This document shows positions 26,699 through 36,038 of a stretch of 64,000 bases of DNA, in pieces; within the stretch, counting starts at the first letter, position 1, and the number at the start of each line of letters is the position of its first letter. The translations under genes and the position numbers were made by a program. The stretch spans positions 186,001 through 250,000 of the forward strand of contig NZ_JAXHDF010000007.1 of assembly GCF_037071985.1 (NCBI RefSeq), given 5' to 3'. This DNA is from Pseudogracilibacillus sp037071985. Lineage in GTDB: Bacteria; Bacillota; Bacilli; Bacillales; Amphibacillaceae. Below the pieces are notes generated by a model, which saw nothing but the letters and a program-made list of their open reading frames with translations, searched no databases and was not told the DNA's origin.

Positions 26699-28057
26699 CT
26701 ATACTTTTGCAGAGTTACTTATTTTATCGATGATAACACTATTCACTATTGATAAACTAAAGAAATACATAAACAAATAAACAATATTATAAAATGGATT
26801 TTCTGTTAAACAATAAAGTATAAAAAATGTTTGGTAATAAAAGGAAAAGGTTAAAGCGATTTTCCACTTGTTACTATAAATACTACTAGATAAGATTAAT
26901 TTTAAAATTCTAAAAGTATTTATATAGGTATAAACCATTGCCAGCATTACAATTAAAAACCCAACTAACCCAGTTTCAGCCAACAGTTGTAAATATACAT
27001 TATGAACTGTTAAATCTCTTGAAAGAAGCTGGCCAGAAGTGACAACTATAAACTGTTCCCATCCTATTCCAAATATAGGATTATCCTTAAAGATATCCCA
27101 TGCTCTTTCATACAAAATTGTTCTTCCACTTGTAATATCTTGACCTGCTAAAATGTTGTTAATTGTAACTATCATCCTTCTAAATATGTCTATAAAGTCC
27201 ATATAACTAGTCACAATATACAATATTAAGGAACTAAATATGAGGCCAAAAATTACTTTTACAAACCTGGTAGATTTATTTTTTGAAGTTGCAAAGTAGT
27301 AAGTCAATATAAATGAAAAGATTCCCCATAACATTATTGAGCGCTTTCCTGTCATAATTAATCCTATAATCAATATTAATATAAGGAAGGTGTCAAAAAG
27401 CATACTCTTTTTTTCTCTAAATCTGTTAGCTAAAATTATCCCAATCCCCATTATCATTGGACCTGCCGCCATTGCAGGTTGTCCAAAACCTAGACCAGGA
27501 TAATAACCAAGTATAACTAATTCTAAAGTTCTCTCTTTTACTGAAAGTGGCACGAAAGAAAATGTTAAAGAATGAAATAAATCAGTGAAAAAATAATGGA
27601 AAAAAGTACCAAAAGCATAAATAATAGATGAAACTTTTATTAACTTAAATGAAACATCAAATCTATCAATATCTGCCTTTGCAAACAACAAAAAGAATAA
27701 TCCTGATATGTACATAAAGTATTGAACATCAACATCTATAGTAGCAGTAAATATGATATATAATAATATAGTTACGATTGCTATGCTCCAAAATAAGTCT
27801 ATTTTGGTATAGTTTATCGTAAACATCCCATTTTTTTTCGGTTTAAATACTAGTAAAATAATAGCTATAGCAATTATTCCAATTTGCAAAACACTTTCTT
27901 CAATGATAAATCCATACCAACGCTGAGTAAATATATAGAAGACATATATAAATAATGCAATACTAGATATATAAATCCCTTTATTATTTGATCTTGTTTT
28001 TTTATTTAACTCTATTTTATTTTTAGTTTTTTGCATAATTTCGAGCCCCATATACAT
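26699..28057 (-). CDS. wzy: O-antigen/exopolysaccharide polymerase (Wzy/O-antigen ligase family)
   Basis: A 452-residue protein with about 12 membrane helices and the large periplasmic-type loop of Wzy/WaaL proteins. The loop holds SGRTILYERAWDIFKDNP, FGIGWEQF and LTVHNVYLQLLAETGLVGF, the last being the family's conserved H-N-x-Y-L-q-l-l-a-E-x-G stretch. It joins repeat units outside the membrane. The start is uncertain: ATG 28057 or ATG 28036, neither with a strong ribosome binding site. The stop of the Stealth gene is 2 bp upstream, so coupling is likely. Confidence 0.88.
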   Translation of the reverse strand: MYMGLEIMQKTKNKIELNKKTRSNNKGIYISSIALFIYVFYIFTQRWYGFIIEESVLQIGIIAIAIILLVFKPKKNGMFTINYTKIDLFWSIAIVTILLYIIFTATIDVDVQYFMYISGLFFLLFAKADIDRFDVSFKLIKVSSIIYAFGTFFHYFFTDLFHSLTFSFVPLSVKERTLELVILGYYPGLGFGQPAMAAGPMIMGIGIILANRFREKKSMLFDTFLILILIIGLIMTGKRSIMLWGIFSFILTYYFATSKNKSTRFVKVIFGLIFSSLILYIVTSYMDFIDIFRRMIVTINNILAGQDITSGRTILYERAWDIFKDNPIFGIGWEQFIVVTSGQLLSRDLTVHNVYLQLLAETGLVGFLIVMLAMVYTYINTFRILKLILSSSIYSNKWKIALTFSFYYQTFFILYCLTENPFYNIVYLFMYFFSLSIVNSVIIDKISNSAKV

Positions 28058-28059
28058 CT

Positions 28060-29058
28060 TTATATTTCAAATTTTGATTTTTTTGGTAAGATATCCTTAA
28101 AAGCATCGATTATTGCTTGTTTTTCTTGTTCAAAATTTCTAACAGGATCCTTGTCATTATCATTGATACAAACCATATGATATTTTTGTTCACAAATAGC
28201 TTCTACTATATCAGCATTATCGTTAGTGATATCGTATGTTCGACCAATACTTGAACGTCTTGGTGAAAAGCGTCCCTCTACAAGTTGTTTATATCTAAAT
28301 AACCACTGATTAACATCCCGACCATTCCGAAATTTGTTCTGACAAGTATTATCTAAAATCTGATATTCATCTTCCCATAATTCATCAAACGTTTCCTTAA
28401 GGTAGGAATTTGGTAAATGTGGATTTAAAAAACCTGCAAAATGACTAAACGGTAACATCAATAATGTACTAATAATATGCTTTCTATAAGAAAAGTTAAA
28501 CCATTTTGAGAAGTTTTCTTTTAAAACTTTATTTTTATTATAGGCTGTATTTATTATTTCCATATTATTAGATACTATTGCTCCAGTAGACATTCGAAAA
28601 TTATTAATCAATGGTCTAATAACTGCAATATCACATGGAAGATTATTAATGAAAAAATCACTTGCTTTCATCTCTTTTGTTATAAATGTATCATCATTAA
28701 AATACACAAACTTCTCCGACAAATCTTTAATTCTATGAAAATTCAATTCTATAACATGAGAACTAAAAGTTGGTAGGTATTTTGCCGGGATATAATCTTG
28801 ATGATAGACAATATTCAGCTTAGGATGATTTATATTTAACCATTTTGGAAGGTGACCCCATGTAATAAAATGAATTTTATTTACCCAAGGAGTAAATTTT
28901 TCTATCCCACGGAACCAATAATGTAAGTTATCCCAATCCCGATATCGGATTTCCCTTCTGTCCGACGGGCCTTTTTCAGTATACTTTTCTTTTTCTTTTA
29001 TCCATTCGGGATCACTACCATCTACCCATGTTAATATAAAATCTATTTTATCTGTCAT
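28060..29058 (-). CDS. Stealth family hexose-1-phosphate transferase
   Basis: Stealth proteins make capsule phosphodiester links by moving hexose-1-phosphate from a nucleotide sugar to an acceptor sugar. Conserved regions are clear: CR1 DFILTWVDGSDPEW (6-19), CR2 RYRDWDNLHYWFRGIEKF (38-55) through KIHFITWGHLPKWL, then FVYFNDDTFI (117-126), AGFLNPHLPNSYLKE and the CR4-like CINDNDKD near the end. I start at the ATG at 29058 (GAGAGAGTG upstream); the longer frame overlaps the preceding gene. The 332-residue protein is the only non-priming sugar transferase in the locus, which suggests a phosphodiester-linked polymer. Confidence 0.9.
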   Translation of the reverse strand: MTDKIDFILTWVDGSDPEWIKEKEKYTEKGPSDRREIRYRDWDNLHYWFRGIEKFTPWVNKIHFITWGHLPKWLNINHPKLNIVYHQDYIPAKYLPTFSSHVIELNFHRIKDLSEKFVYFNDDTFITKEMKASDFFINNLPCDIAVIRPLINNFRMSTGAIVSNNMEIINTAYNKNKVLKENFSKWFNFSYRKHIISTLLMLPFSHFAGFLNPHLPNSYLKETFDELWEDEYQILDNTCQNKFRNGRDVNQWLFRYKQLVEGRFSPRRSSIGRTYDITNDNADIVEAICEQKYHMVCINDNDKDPVRNFEQEKQAIIDAFKDILPKKSKFEI

Positions 29059-29065
29059 AAAAATG

Positions 29066-30373
29066 TCACTCTCTCGTAAGCCACTTTGTTTTTCCCGCGA
29101 TTGTTTGTCGCAATTCATTTACTCGTTTAATTTCTAATTCAGCTAATCTCTTATCAATTTTAAGTAACCTATGTTTTATTTCTCTTATATCATTTTCAGT
29201 TATTTCAACATCAGACTTTAAATAAATAGTATATTTTAAATCTTTAGTGTATCTAATTTGATAAGCAGTAACTTTCTTTGAAAATTTGATGGCATGTGTA
29301 ATACCTTCTGAATGTATTGGTGTATTTTCATCTAGCATTAAAAAGTCGTTATCTCTGCCTTTTACCGCTTCAAACCTATATACGCTTTCTAAATTCTTTT
29401 CAGTTCCTGTAATAATATCTCCGATTTCATACCTTATCAAAGGGAATGCTCTAGGATACAACGATGTAACTAATATTCTACCACTTTGGGAGGGGTTGCC
29501 CTCGTTATCGACACATTCAATTAAATTATTTCTCCAAAGCACTTTATATCCTCCGTCTGGATGAGTATGAGCTAAATATTTAGTTTCCATTGTGGCATAT
29601 TGAAGACCAACTGGACAACCAAAGATTTCACTAATAAAATTCTTATCTTCGTTTTTATCAAAGCCCTCAGCTGCCCCCATAACAACCTTTAAATTCAATT
29701 TATGGAATTCAGTTTTTCGGTCTGCATTTACTTTGGCAAGCATATATAAAGCTTTACTATAACCTACAATGTATTTAGGTTTAAAATTAATAATTTGTTC
29801 ACCAGCATCTCTTAATTTTTCGTTGGATAGATCATATGCTGAAAAGCGCTTATACCCTATTAAAGGAAGACCAATTTTAAATTTAAGCATATTTTTATAC
29901 TTTGTGAGCCCGGAGCCTAATGTGTGTGAATGTCCCCAAATTCTAAACATGCGATCAGACCTTTTAATATTATAAAAATCTCTTACATACCATACCGCTG
30001 GTTCACATTCTTGCGTTTCCGTTTTCCAACTAGGATACTGCAATGGATTCCCAGTTGAGCCTCCAGTAGTCCCCCATGAATCAGGTTTCTTTGATCTATC
30101 TATTAATTCTTTTATATGCTGATTAGCAAAAGAACGATCGATGGTAGGTAACTTTTTAAATTCTTCAAAGTTTGTAATAATTTTAGGTACTTTCCTTTTA
30201 TTAACCAAGTCATTATAATATGGTACATGCGTTTGAATAGTCTCCCAAATTTGGTTGAACACATTGATTTGATAGTTTGTTATCTTTCCGACTTCCATAT
30301 TATTATAAAACTCTTGTTCTTTTCTAACTTTTGGTCTAATATTTTTTTCTCTTAAATAAGGCAATAAAGACAT
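29066..30373 (-). CDS. CapK/PaaK-like adenylate-forming enzyme
   Basis: A 435-residue member of the phenylacetate-CoA-ligase-like superfamily found in capsule loci (CapK). The AMP-binding P-loop TTGGSTGNPLQ (102-112), YSKALYMLAK, GAAEGFDKNE, YATMETKYLAH (A5-type Tyr/Glu) and PLIRYEIGDI with the conserved Arg/Asp are visible. Members are thought to activate an acid for transfer to a sugar, but substrates are mostly unknown. GGGAGTG lies upstream of the ATG. Together with the Stealth gene it sits between the priming transferase and the polymerase gene. Confidence 0.82.
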   Translation of the reverse strand: MSLLPYLREKNIRPKVRKEQEFYNNMEVGKITNYQINVFNQIWETIQTHVPYYNDLVNKRKVPKIITNFEEFKKLPTIDRSFANQHIKELIDRSKKPDSWGTTGGSTGNPLQYPSWKTETQECEPAVWYVRDFYNIKRSDRMFRIWGHSHTLGSGLTKYKNMLKFKIGLPLIGYKRFSAYDLSNEKLRDAGEQIINFKPKYIVGYSKALYMLAKVNADRKTEFHKLNLKVVMGAAEGFDKNEDKNFISEIFGCPVGLQYATMETKYLAHTHPDGGYKVLWRNNLIECVDNEGNPSQSGRILVTSLYPRAFPLIRYEIGDIITGTEKNLESVYRFEAVKGRDNDFLMLDENTPIHSEGITHAIKFSKKVTAYQIRYTKDLKYTIYLKSDVEITENDIREIKHRLLKIDKRLAELEIKRVNELRQTIAGKTKWLTRE

Positions 30374-30465
30374 CTAGACACTCCCTGTACATACAAGCCT
30401 TAATAGTCAAATAATATTCAAATAAAATGAATTATTATAATTCTAATTCTTATATTAAGTAACAT

Positions 30466-31104
30466 TTAATTATTACTGACCTTTTTCTTTACTTTTCTCT
30501 CCACATCACTCTTACTTTTATTTCCATGAATTCCATCTCTTTTAAAAACCTTAACAACAGTCAACAATATTATTGTAAAATCTAATAAAATATTTTGTTT
30601 TTTTATATATTCCAAATCCAGTTTTATTCTTTCATCCCAAGATAATGAATTTCTACCTTTTACCTGAGCAAAGCCAGTAATACCCGGACGAACTATGAAT
30701 CTTTTTTTCTGAACTTTAGTATATTCATGATACTCTCTAGGGTGATAAGGAACCGGTGGGCGCGGTCCTACTAGGCTCATATCCCCTTTAAGAACGTTTA
30801 ATATTTGAGGTAGCTCATCTAAACTAGTTTTTCTTAAAATGGAACCAACCTTGGTTATTCTATTATCTCCTTCAAAGGTAATTAATCCAGAGCCAACCTT
30901 TTCAGCGTTATCTATCATAGTTCTATATTTAAAAATATTAAATTCTTTGCCATTTTTACCTAACCTTTTTTGTTTAAAAATTATTGGTCCCTTACTATCT
31001 ATTTTAATTGCAATTGCTATAAATACACTGATAACTAACAATGGGAACAGTAATATTAATACAAAAATAATATCAATAACTCTTTTTAAAAATTTGTCGT
31101 ACAT
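30466..31104 (-). CDS. Priming sugar-1-phosphate transferase (EpsL/WcaJ/PglC type)
   Basis: Starts repeat-unit synthesis by putting a sugar-1-phosphate on undecaprenyl phosphate. A 212-residue minimal monotopic PGT: a re-entrant membrane helix (8-32), KQKRLGKNGKEFNIFKYRTM (45-63), the catalytic Asp-Glu in SLDELPQ (94-100), SLVGPRPP (110-117) and RPGITGFAQVKGRN. PglC-sized members usually take UDP-bacillosamine-type sugars, which fits the CapD dehydratase just upstream and the EpsN aminotransferase at the far end of the locus. Confidence 0.92.
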   Translation of the reverse strand: MYDKFLKRVIDIIFVLILLFPLLVISVFIAIAIKIDSKGPIIFKQKRLGKNGKEFNIFKYRTMIDNAEKVGSGLITFEGDNRITKVGSILRKTSLDELPQILNVLKGDMSLVGPRPPVPYHPREYHEYTKVQKKRFIVRPGITGFAQVKGRNSLSWDERIKLDLEYIKKQNILLDFTIILLTVVKVFKRDGIHGNKSKSDVERKVKKKVSNN

Positions 31105-31153
31105 TAATATTGCCCCTTTTTAAAGCCAGATACTTTATTTACAAATATACTTC

Positions 31154-32986
31154 TTACGAGCCCTCAGCTGTTACTAATTCTTGATCCATATACACTACAT
31201 TCATTAATGCATCCTTTAGTTCTTCTTGTTTAAATGTGTTAAAGTTCATAATTAAATCTTCAATTAGAACTGGATCTACTTCCACCGTTCGTCCAATATA
31301 AATTTTCTCATATACTTGTCCTGGTAAAATTTCATCTTCACCAAGTAATTCTTCATACATTTTTTCTCCAGGTCGAATACCTGTATATTCAATACCAATC
31401 TCTTCTTCTGAATAACCAGATAAACGAATTAAGTTCTTAGCAAGATCAACAATTTTTACAGGTTCACCCATGTCAAGAACAAAGATTTCTCCACCCTTCG
31501 CTAACGTTCCAGCTTGAATAACCAAACGTGATGCTTCAGGGATTGTCATAAAGTATCTAGTCATCTCTGGATCTGTTACTGTAACTGGACCACCTTCATT
31601 GATTTGCTTTTTAAATAACGGGATAACACTGCCACGGCTTCCAAGCACATTTCCAAATCTCACCGCAACAAACTTCGTTTTGCTCTTCGAATGCATTCCT
31701 TGAACGACCATTTCTGCAACTCGTTTAGTTGCTCCCATCACATTTGTCGGGTTTACAGCTTTATCTGTTGACACTAACACAAATGTTTCAACGTGATAAG
31801 CATCAGCCGCTTCGGCTACATTTTTCGTACCGATCACATTGTTCTTCACCGCTTCATGTGGATTATATTCCATTAACGGAACATGTTTATGAGCTGCAGC
31901 ATGAAAGATTTTTTTCGGGCGGTACTTATCTACAATCTCAAACATGCGAACACGATCTTTTACATCCCCAATAATCGGGATGATTTCAACATCTGTTTGT
32001 CCATGTTTTTTCTTTAGTTCCATATCAATTGAGTAAATGCTGTATTCCCCGTGGCCGATAAGAAGTAGTCTCGCAGGTGAAAAGCGCATTAACTGTCTAC
32101 AAATTTCGGATCCTATTGATCCACCTGCGCCTGTAACCATTATCGTATGACCTGTTACTTTATCTTGTATTGAATCAATATCAAGTTCAACCGGCTCACG
32201 ACCAAGTAAATCCTCTACTTCAACATTTTTTAAATTACTGACAGATACTCGTCCGGTCATTAAATCTTCTAGTTTCGGAATCATCTGTACTTTGGCAGAC
32301 GTTTTACCACAATAATCAATAATATTTTTTAACTCTCCATTTTTCAAGGAAGGAATAGCAATGACAATATGATCTATCGCTTGATTTGTAACTATAACAG
32401 GAATATCCTTCACCATCCCGACAACAGAAAGGTTGTAGACTTGCATCCGTTGTTTCGCTAAATCGTCATCTACGAAAGCGACTGGCCATAATTCCGAATC
32501 ATTATGTTCATTATTTAATTGCCTTGCGATCATCGCTCCGGCATCTCCTGCACCGACGATTAGTGTACGTTTTTTCGTATCAGACTTTTTTATGTATCGA
32601 CCCCGTATGACACGCCAGAAAAAACGTGATCCTCCGATTAAGATAATATGTAGCATCCATGTCACTAACAATGCCCGGCGATACATCGTAAAATCATTTA
32701 TTAATAATTGGACAATTGCTGCCGATATTATAGTAAAAGTGACTGCTTTTACTATTGCGACCAGCTCACCAACACTCGCATAGGCCCACATTTTATTGTA
32801 TAAATTATAAATGAGTGCATAAATATGGTGAAATAGGAGCAGCGCAATCGCTGTTACAATGACGACCATATTATCAAAAGGTTGTGCAGTATAAGGATAA
32901 GCGATCCAAAACGCAATAAAAATTGCGATACTTACAATCACTGAATCTAGTAATATAAGCAGCGCAAGTCGACTTTTATATGTCAC
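31154..32986 (-). CDS. Membrane UDP-HexNAc 4,6-dehydratase (EpsC/CapD/FlaA1 family)
   Basis: Makes UDP-4-keto-6-deoxy-HexNAc from UDP-GlcNAc. A 610-residue protein: four membrane helices (about 8-110), a first Rossmann domain with GAGDAGAM (145-152) and the catalytic SDR domain with GAGGSIGSE (286-294). It also has FHAAAHKHVPLME, LVSTDKAVNPTNVMGATKR (Met replacing the SDR Tyr, as in the long CapD/PglF type) and RPGEKMYEELL. GTG start after GAAGGTTAG. First step of the pathway completed by EpsN and probably the GNAT. Confidence 0.93.
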   Translation of the reverse strand: MTYKSRLALLILLDSVIVSIAIFIAFWIAYPYTAQPFDNMVVIVTAIALLLFHHIYALIYNLYNKMWAYASVGELVAIVKAVTFTIISAAIVQLLINDFTMYRRALLVTWMLHIILIGGSRFFWRVIRGRYIKKSDTKKRTLIVGAGDAGAMIARQLNNEHNDSELWPVAFVDDDLAKQRMQVYNLSVVGMVKDIPVIVTNQAIDHIVIAIPSLKNGELKNIIDYCGKTSAKVQMIPKLEDLMTGRVSVSNLKNVEVEDLLGREPVELDIDSIQDKVTGHTIMVTGAGGSIGSEICRQLMRFSPARLLLIGHGEYSIYSIDMELKKKHGQTDVEIIPIIGDVKDRVRMFEIVDKYRPKKIFHAAAHKHVPLMEYNPHEAVKNNVIGTKNVAEAADAYHVETFVLVSTDKAVNPTNVMGATKRVAEMVVQGMHSKSKTKFVAVRFGNVLGSRGSVIPLFKKQINEGGPVTVTDPEMTRYFMTIPEASRLVIQAGTLAKGGEIFVLDMGEPVKIVDLAKNLIRLSGYSEEEIGIEYTGIRPGEKMYEELLGEDEILPGQVYEKIYIGRTVEVDPVLIEDLIMNFNTFKQEELKDALMNVVYMDQELVTAEGS

Positions 32987-33101
32987 AATCTAACCTTCTT
33001 TCCTTCCGAATATATATCTAAAGTACTTCCTAATCTATCTGTATATATTTTACCAAATTAGGTATACATAATTCTGTAATTCTATATTTTGTAATCAAAT
33101 C

Positions 33102-33872
33102 TTAAAATAACCCAAACAATTTCCGGCGTTTTGTCTGAATTTGAGTCGGTTCCACTCTATTCACGTTCATATTTTCAACGAGTAGATGCCCATTTTCTAC
33201 AAACATATAGTACGTTTCGACACCATATTGTTTTTTTACAAATTCAAACGCTTCTTGCATGCAAAATCCTCTTGTCGTTGTATTATGTGCATCCGATGCA
33301 ATGAAGTGAGCTAAATTCGCTTCTATTAACTGATGCGTAAATTCTTCAATTTGTTTACCAAATTTACCAACAACACTTGCTGCTGTAACTTGAGTTAATG
33401 CCCCATTTCGTACTAACTCATACATTCTCCGATGATTTTGCAGCAATTCCCTGTTTCGTTCTGGATGAACAATAACTGGCTTAATGCCTGCCAATTGTAT
33501 ATCATACAATAGCTGTTCCGTATAATGTGGAACTGAATCAGAAGGAAACTCAATTAACAGGTATTTTGAGTCATTTACTGGAAGAATCTCTCCACGTTCA
33601 AGATCTTCCATTACTTCTCCGTAAATTCGTACTTCTTGTCCAGCGATCACTTCGAGTGGTACGCCGTTCGCTTGAAATAAATCGTTTAACACGGAAACAT
33701 GTGTAAGGATATCGTCTTTATAATTATCATACGTTCTATTTTTATGATGCGGACTTGCGACAATTTTCGTAACCCCTTGTTCGATTGCAGCTTTTGCCAT
33801 GTCCAAACTGTCTTGTTCCGTTTTTGCTCCATCATCAATCCCTGGAAGGATATGACTATGTATATCAATCAA
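33102..33872 (-). CDS. ywqE: PHP-type tyrosine-protein phosphatase (YwqE/CpsB)
   Basis: Manganese-dependent phosphatase that removes phosphate from the BY-kinase and other proteins, balancing polymer synthesis. It has the PHP metal site MIDIHSHILPGIDDGAKT (1-18), ASPHHKNRTYDNY, IEFPSDSVPHYTEQLLYD, PVIVHPERNRELL and IASDAHNTTTRGF. At 256 residues it is standard. TTG start with GGGGGAG seven bases upstream. A terminator lies between this gene and the kinase gene, so expression of the downstream locus depends on readthrough or a second promoter. Confidence 0.93.
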   Translation of the reverse strand: MIDIHSHILPGIDDGAKTEQDSLDMAKAAIEQGVTKIVASPHHKNRTYDNYKDDILTHVSVLNDLFQANGVPLEVIAGQEVRIYGEVMEDLERGEILPVNDSKYLLIEFPSDSVPHYTEQLLYDIQLAGIKPVIVHPERNRELLQNHRRMYELVRNGALTQVTAASVVGKFGKQIEEFTHQLIEANLAHFIASDAHNTTTRGFCMQEAFEFVKKQYGVETYYMFVENGHLLVENMNVNRVEPTQIQTKRRKLFGLF

Positions 33873-34050
33873 TTAAGCTCCCCCTTTCTTTTTCCTCAAA
33901 ACTTTTTCATGTATAGGTATATAGTAAGTGTTTTACCTAAATCATCCAATGAATTCTAATGAAATTGTAACAGAATTCGAGTCATTATTCTAGCCGTTGC
34001 ATATTAATGGAAATATATTAAGTTATTTTACATTTTATTCCTTCATATAT

Positions 34051-34086
34051 AAAAAAAAGAAAACCTTCCATCTAGCTAGGAAGGTT
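34051..34086 (-). terminator. Terminator between BY-kinase and phosphatase genes
   Basis: On the minus strand AACCTTCC (34086-34079) and GGAAGGTT (34069-34062) form an 8-bp stem followed by TTTCTTTTTTTT. It overlaps the stop codon of the kinase gene. Confidence 0.78.
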
Positions 34087-34780
34087 ACGACCCATAATAG
34101 TAATAATAATTTGAATTACTTTTTGACCGATCGTTTAAGATAGCACCTAGTAATCTTGCTTTTGAATCTTTCATCAATTCTGCGGTTCTTTCTGCTTCTT
34201 CATACTCCGTTGTTCCACTTCGGTAAACTAGTAAAGATCCGTCAACAATATTCGCTAATATCTTCGCATCTGTAACAGCAAGAGCTGGTGGCGTATCGAA
34301 AATAACGAAATCGTATAATTGCTTGGTAAGTTTCAAAATCTCTTCCATCCGTTTTGATGCTAATAGTTCGGAAGGATTCGGTGGAATTGGTCCACAGGAT
34401 AAGATATCTAAATTATCAACATCTGATCTCTCTACCGCTTCTTCAAGTGTGCTATCTCCAATTAACACATTACTTAAGCCTCGTAAATTATCGAGCCGGA
34501 ATGTATAGTGTACCGTCGGTTTACGTAAGTCCGCATCGATTAATAATGTTCGTTTACCTTGCTGGGCGTACACAACAGCTAAATTCGCTGCCGTAATCGA
34601 CTTTCCAGCTGCAGGACCTGCCGACGTAATTAATATCGCTTGTAACGGTTTGTCCACAGATGAAAATTGTAAGTTCGTTCGGATCGTCCTGTATTGTTCT
34701 GAGATCGGGGATCTCGGATTCAAATTCGTAATCAAATGACGTATTTTACTAGTTGGTGCCGGTTTTTTTCGGTTGAACAT
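34085..34780 (-). CDS. ywqD: Bacterial tyrosine kinase (YwqD/CpsD, BY-kinase)
   Basis: Autophosphorylating tyrosine kinase that controls chain length and export with its membrane modulator. Features are the SPISEQYRTIRTNLQF start, Walker A SAGPAAGKS (53-61), Walker A' LLIDADLRKP (79-88), Walker B FVIFDTPP, and a C-terminal Tyr cluster (YYYYYGS), the autophosphorylation site. I start at the ATG at 34780 because AGGGAGGAGG lies upstream; the longer frame runs into the preceding gene. The remaining 32-bp overlap with that gene suggests coupled translation. Confidence 0.93.
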   Translation of the reverse strand: MFNRKKPAPTSKIRHLITNLNPRSPISEQYRTIRTNLQFSSVDKPLQAILITSAGPAAGKSITAANLAVVYAQQGKRTLLIDADLRKPTVHYTFRLDNLRGLSNVLIGDSTLEEAVERSDVDNLDILSCGPIPPNPSELLASKRMEEILKLTKQLYDFVIFDTPPALAVTDAKILANIVDGSLLVYRSGTTEYEEAERTAELMKDSKARLLGAILNDRSKSNSNYYYYYGS

Positions 34781-35528
34781 GATTGAATCCTCCTCCCTTA
34801 ACTCGTTGTTGACTAATCGATGACGGGTCACGACGTAAATCTTCTATATCAATCGTAGAGATAATCCCTAATAATGGAAGTCCAATTTTTTCCTCAACAT
34901 CTTGTTCGGTTCTTACTTTCGTATCTAAGTACTCTAGTAAGAAAGCAACTCCAACCCCAGCCATCACACCTAAGACAATTCCAATTGCAATATTAAGCAT
35001 CGGTCTTGGTTCCACTGGTGAAGGGTCAACTTTCGTTTCCGCTTCAGATAAAATATTGACATTATCGACATTCATAATTTCAGGGATTTTATCCTGAAAT
35101 ACAGTTACTGTTGTATTTGCAATTTCTGTTGCCATTTCTGGATCTGGATCCCTCACCGTGACCGTTACGACTTGTGAATTTTGCTCACTTGACACGCTAA
35201 TATTATTTTTAAGTTCTTCTGATGAATACGTTAAGTTCAATTCCTCAATAACATCATTTAAAATTGCGGCACTCGTAATAATAACATTATATGTGTTAAT
35301 TAATTCAACGTTTGTCCGAATGGCGTTCTGGTCAATTTGCATATTACTAGATTGTTCTTGCTGACTCTGGTTCACAATAAACTGTGTAGTAGATTGATAG
35401 ATTGGTGTTAACACAAAAAAACTGACAATCGCTGCAATAAGTGCTGCCCCGATTGTAAACGATAAAATAAGGAGAAGGCGTTTTTTTACAACCTCGAAAA
35501 TCTCCTGTAAGGATATGGTTTCTTCCAT
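34749..35528 (-). CDS. Wzz-like polysaccharide co-polymerase / BY-kinase modulator (YveK/CapA)
   Basis: Membrane chain-length regulator that activates the BY-kinase. Two membrane helices (about 18-40 and 180-202) flank an extracytoplasmic Wzz domain starting TPIYQSTTQFIVNQSQ, and the second helix is preceded by the Pro-rich VDPSPVEPRPMLN. The C-terminal cytoplasmic tail that touches the kinase holds TEQDVEEKIGLPLLGI. Start at the ATG at 35528, after TGGAGG. First gene of the exopolysaccharide locus. Confidence 0.92.
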   Translation of the reverse strand: MEETISLQEIFEVVKKRLLLILSFTIGAALIAAIVSFFVLTPIYQSTTQFIVNQSQQEQSSNMQIDQNAIRTNVELINTYNVIITSAAILNDVIEELNLTYSSEELKNNISVSSEQNSQVVTVTVRDPDPEMATEIANTTVTVFQDKIPEIMNVDNVNILSEAETKVDPSPVEPRPMLNIAIGIVLGVMAGVGVAFLLEYLDTKVRTEQDVEEKIGLPLLGIISTIDIEDLRRDPSSISQQRVKGGGFNHVQPKKTGTN

Positions 35529-36038
35529 TATTGTACCTCCACATTCTTTTACATATGTTTTACATGTTTTCGATAACAATTCCAATTAATTACACAATAC
35601 TCACATATAGTACCAAATATCGATAAAAAATAAAAGCATTTCTTTTTTAGTATATCACAGAAAAATTAGGAATGACGGAATCTTTTTAAACATATTTTTC
35701 GACAATCTTACCGTTCGCTAGGTCGTTCGCTTTATTTTTTTATTTTAAAAAAGGTTTAGCTAGGTAAATAAGTGGGTATTACCTTTTATAATCATGATAT
35801 TTTTTCCATATTTTAATAGCCTTACTGAATATAAAGTGCTATAATAAAAGCACTATGTTTTAATGTACTTTTACATAAAAAGACATAATATAACTCAATT
35901 ATTGGATTTTCCATGCTGTTTGTTAGGGTTTTCATCCTAGGATATAGGGTCTAATTGGGCTATAAGCTATGAAAACCTATTCTTACGTAAATCTTTTATC
36001 CACTTTACATAATAAAAAAAGGAAAGGGGACTATTTAA
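35529..36038. other. Divergent region between the exopolysaccharide locus and a wall hydrolase gene
   Basis: AT-rich spacer holding both 5' regions. On the plus strand a TATAAT (35840-35845) lies inside a small dyad, AGTGCT-N8-AGCACT, without a clear -35. A minus-strand TATACT is present near 35655 for the exopolysaccharide locus, also without a good -35. The structured leader at 35924-35979 is described separately. Confidence 0.45.
35924..35979 (+). other. Long leader hairpin before the LysM/NlpC-P60 gene
   Basis: TAGGGTTTTCAT (35924-35935) pairs with ATGAAAACCTA (35969-35979), 11 pairs and one bulge, enclosing a smaller TATAG/CTATA helix (35943-35947/35960-35964). It ends ~60 bp before the TTG start. 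No T-run follows, so it is not a terminator. It does not show the c-di-AMP (ydaO) motif often found before such genes. Function unknown. Confidence 0.45.

Noticed and set aside
33873..34084. EAR anti-termination RNA as in the B. subtilis eps operon
   Set aside because: The position fits, but the sequence is AT-rich with little structure and lacks the EAR features I know.
34085..34780. BY-kinase with a broken Walker A
   Set aside because: SAGPAAGKS differs from the common APGAGKS form, but the essential GKS and the Walker A' and B motifs are intact, so it should be active.
35529..36038. c-di-AMP (ydaO/yuaA) riboswitch before the wall endopeptidase gene
   Set aside because: The conserved ydaO sequence blocks are not present; only an unrelated hairpin is seen.
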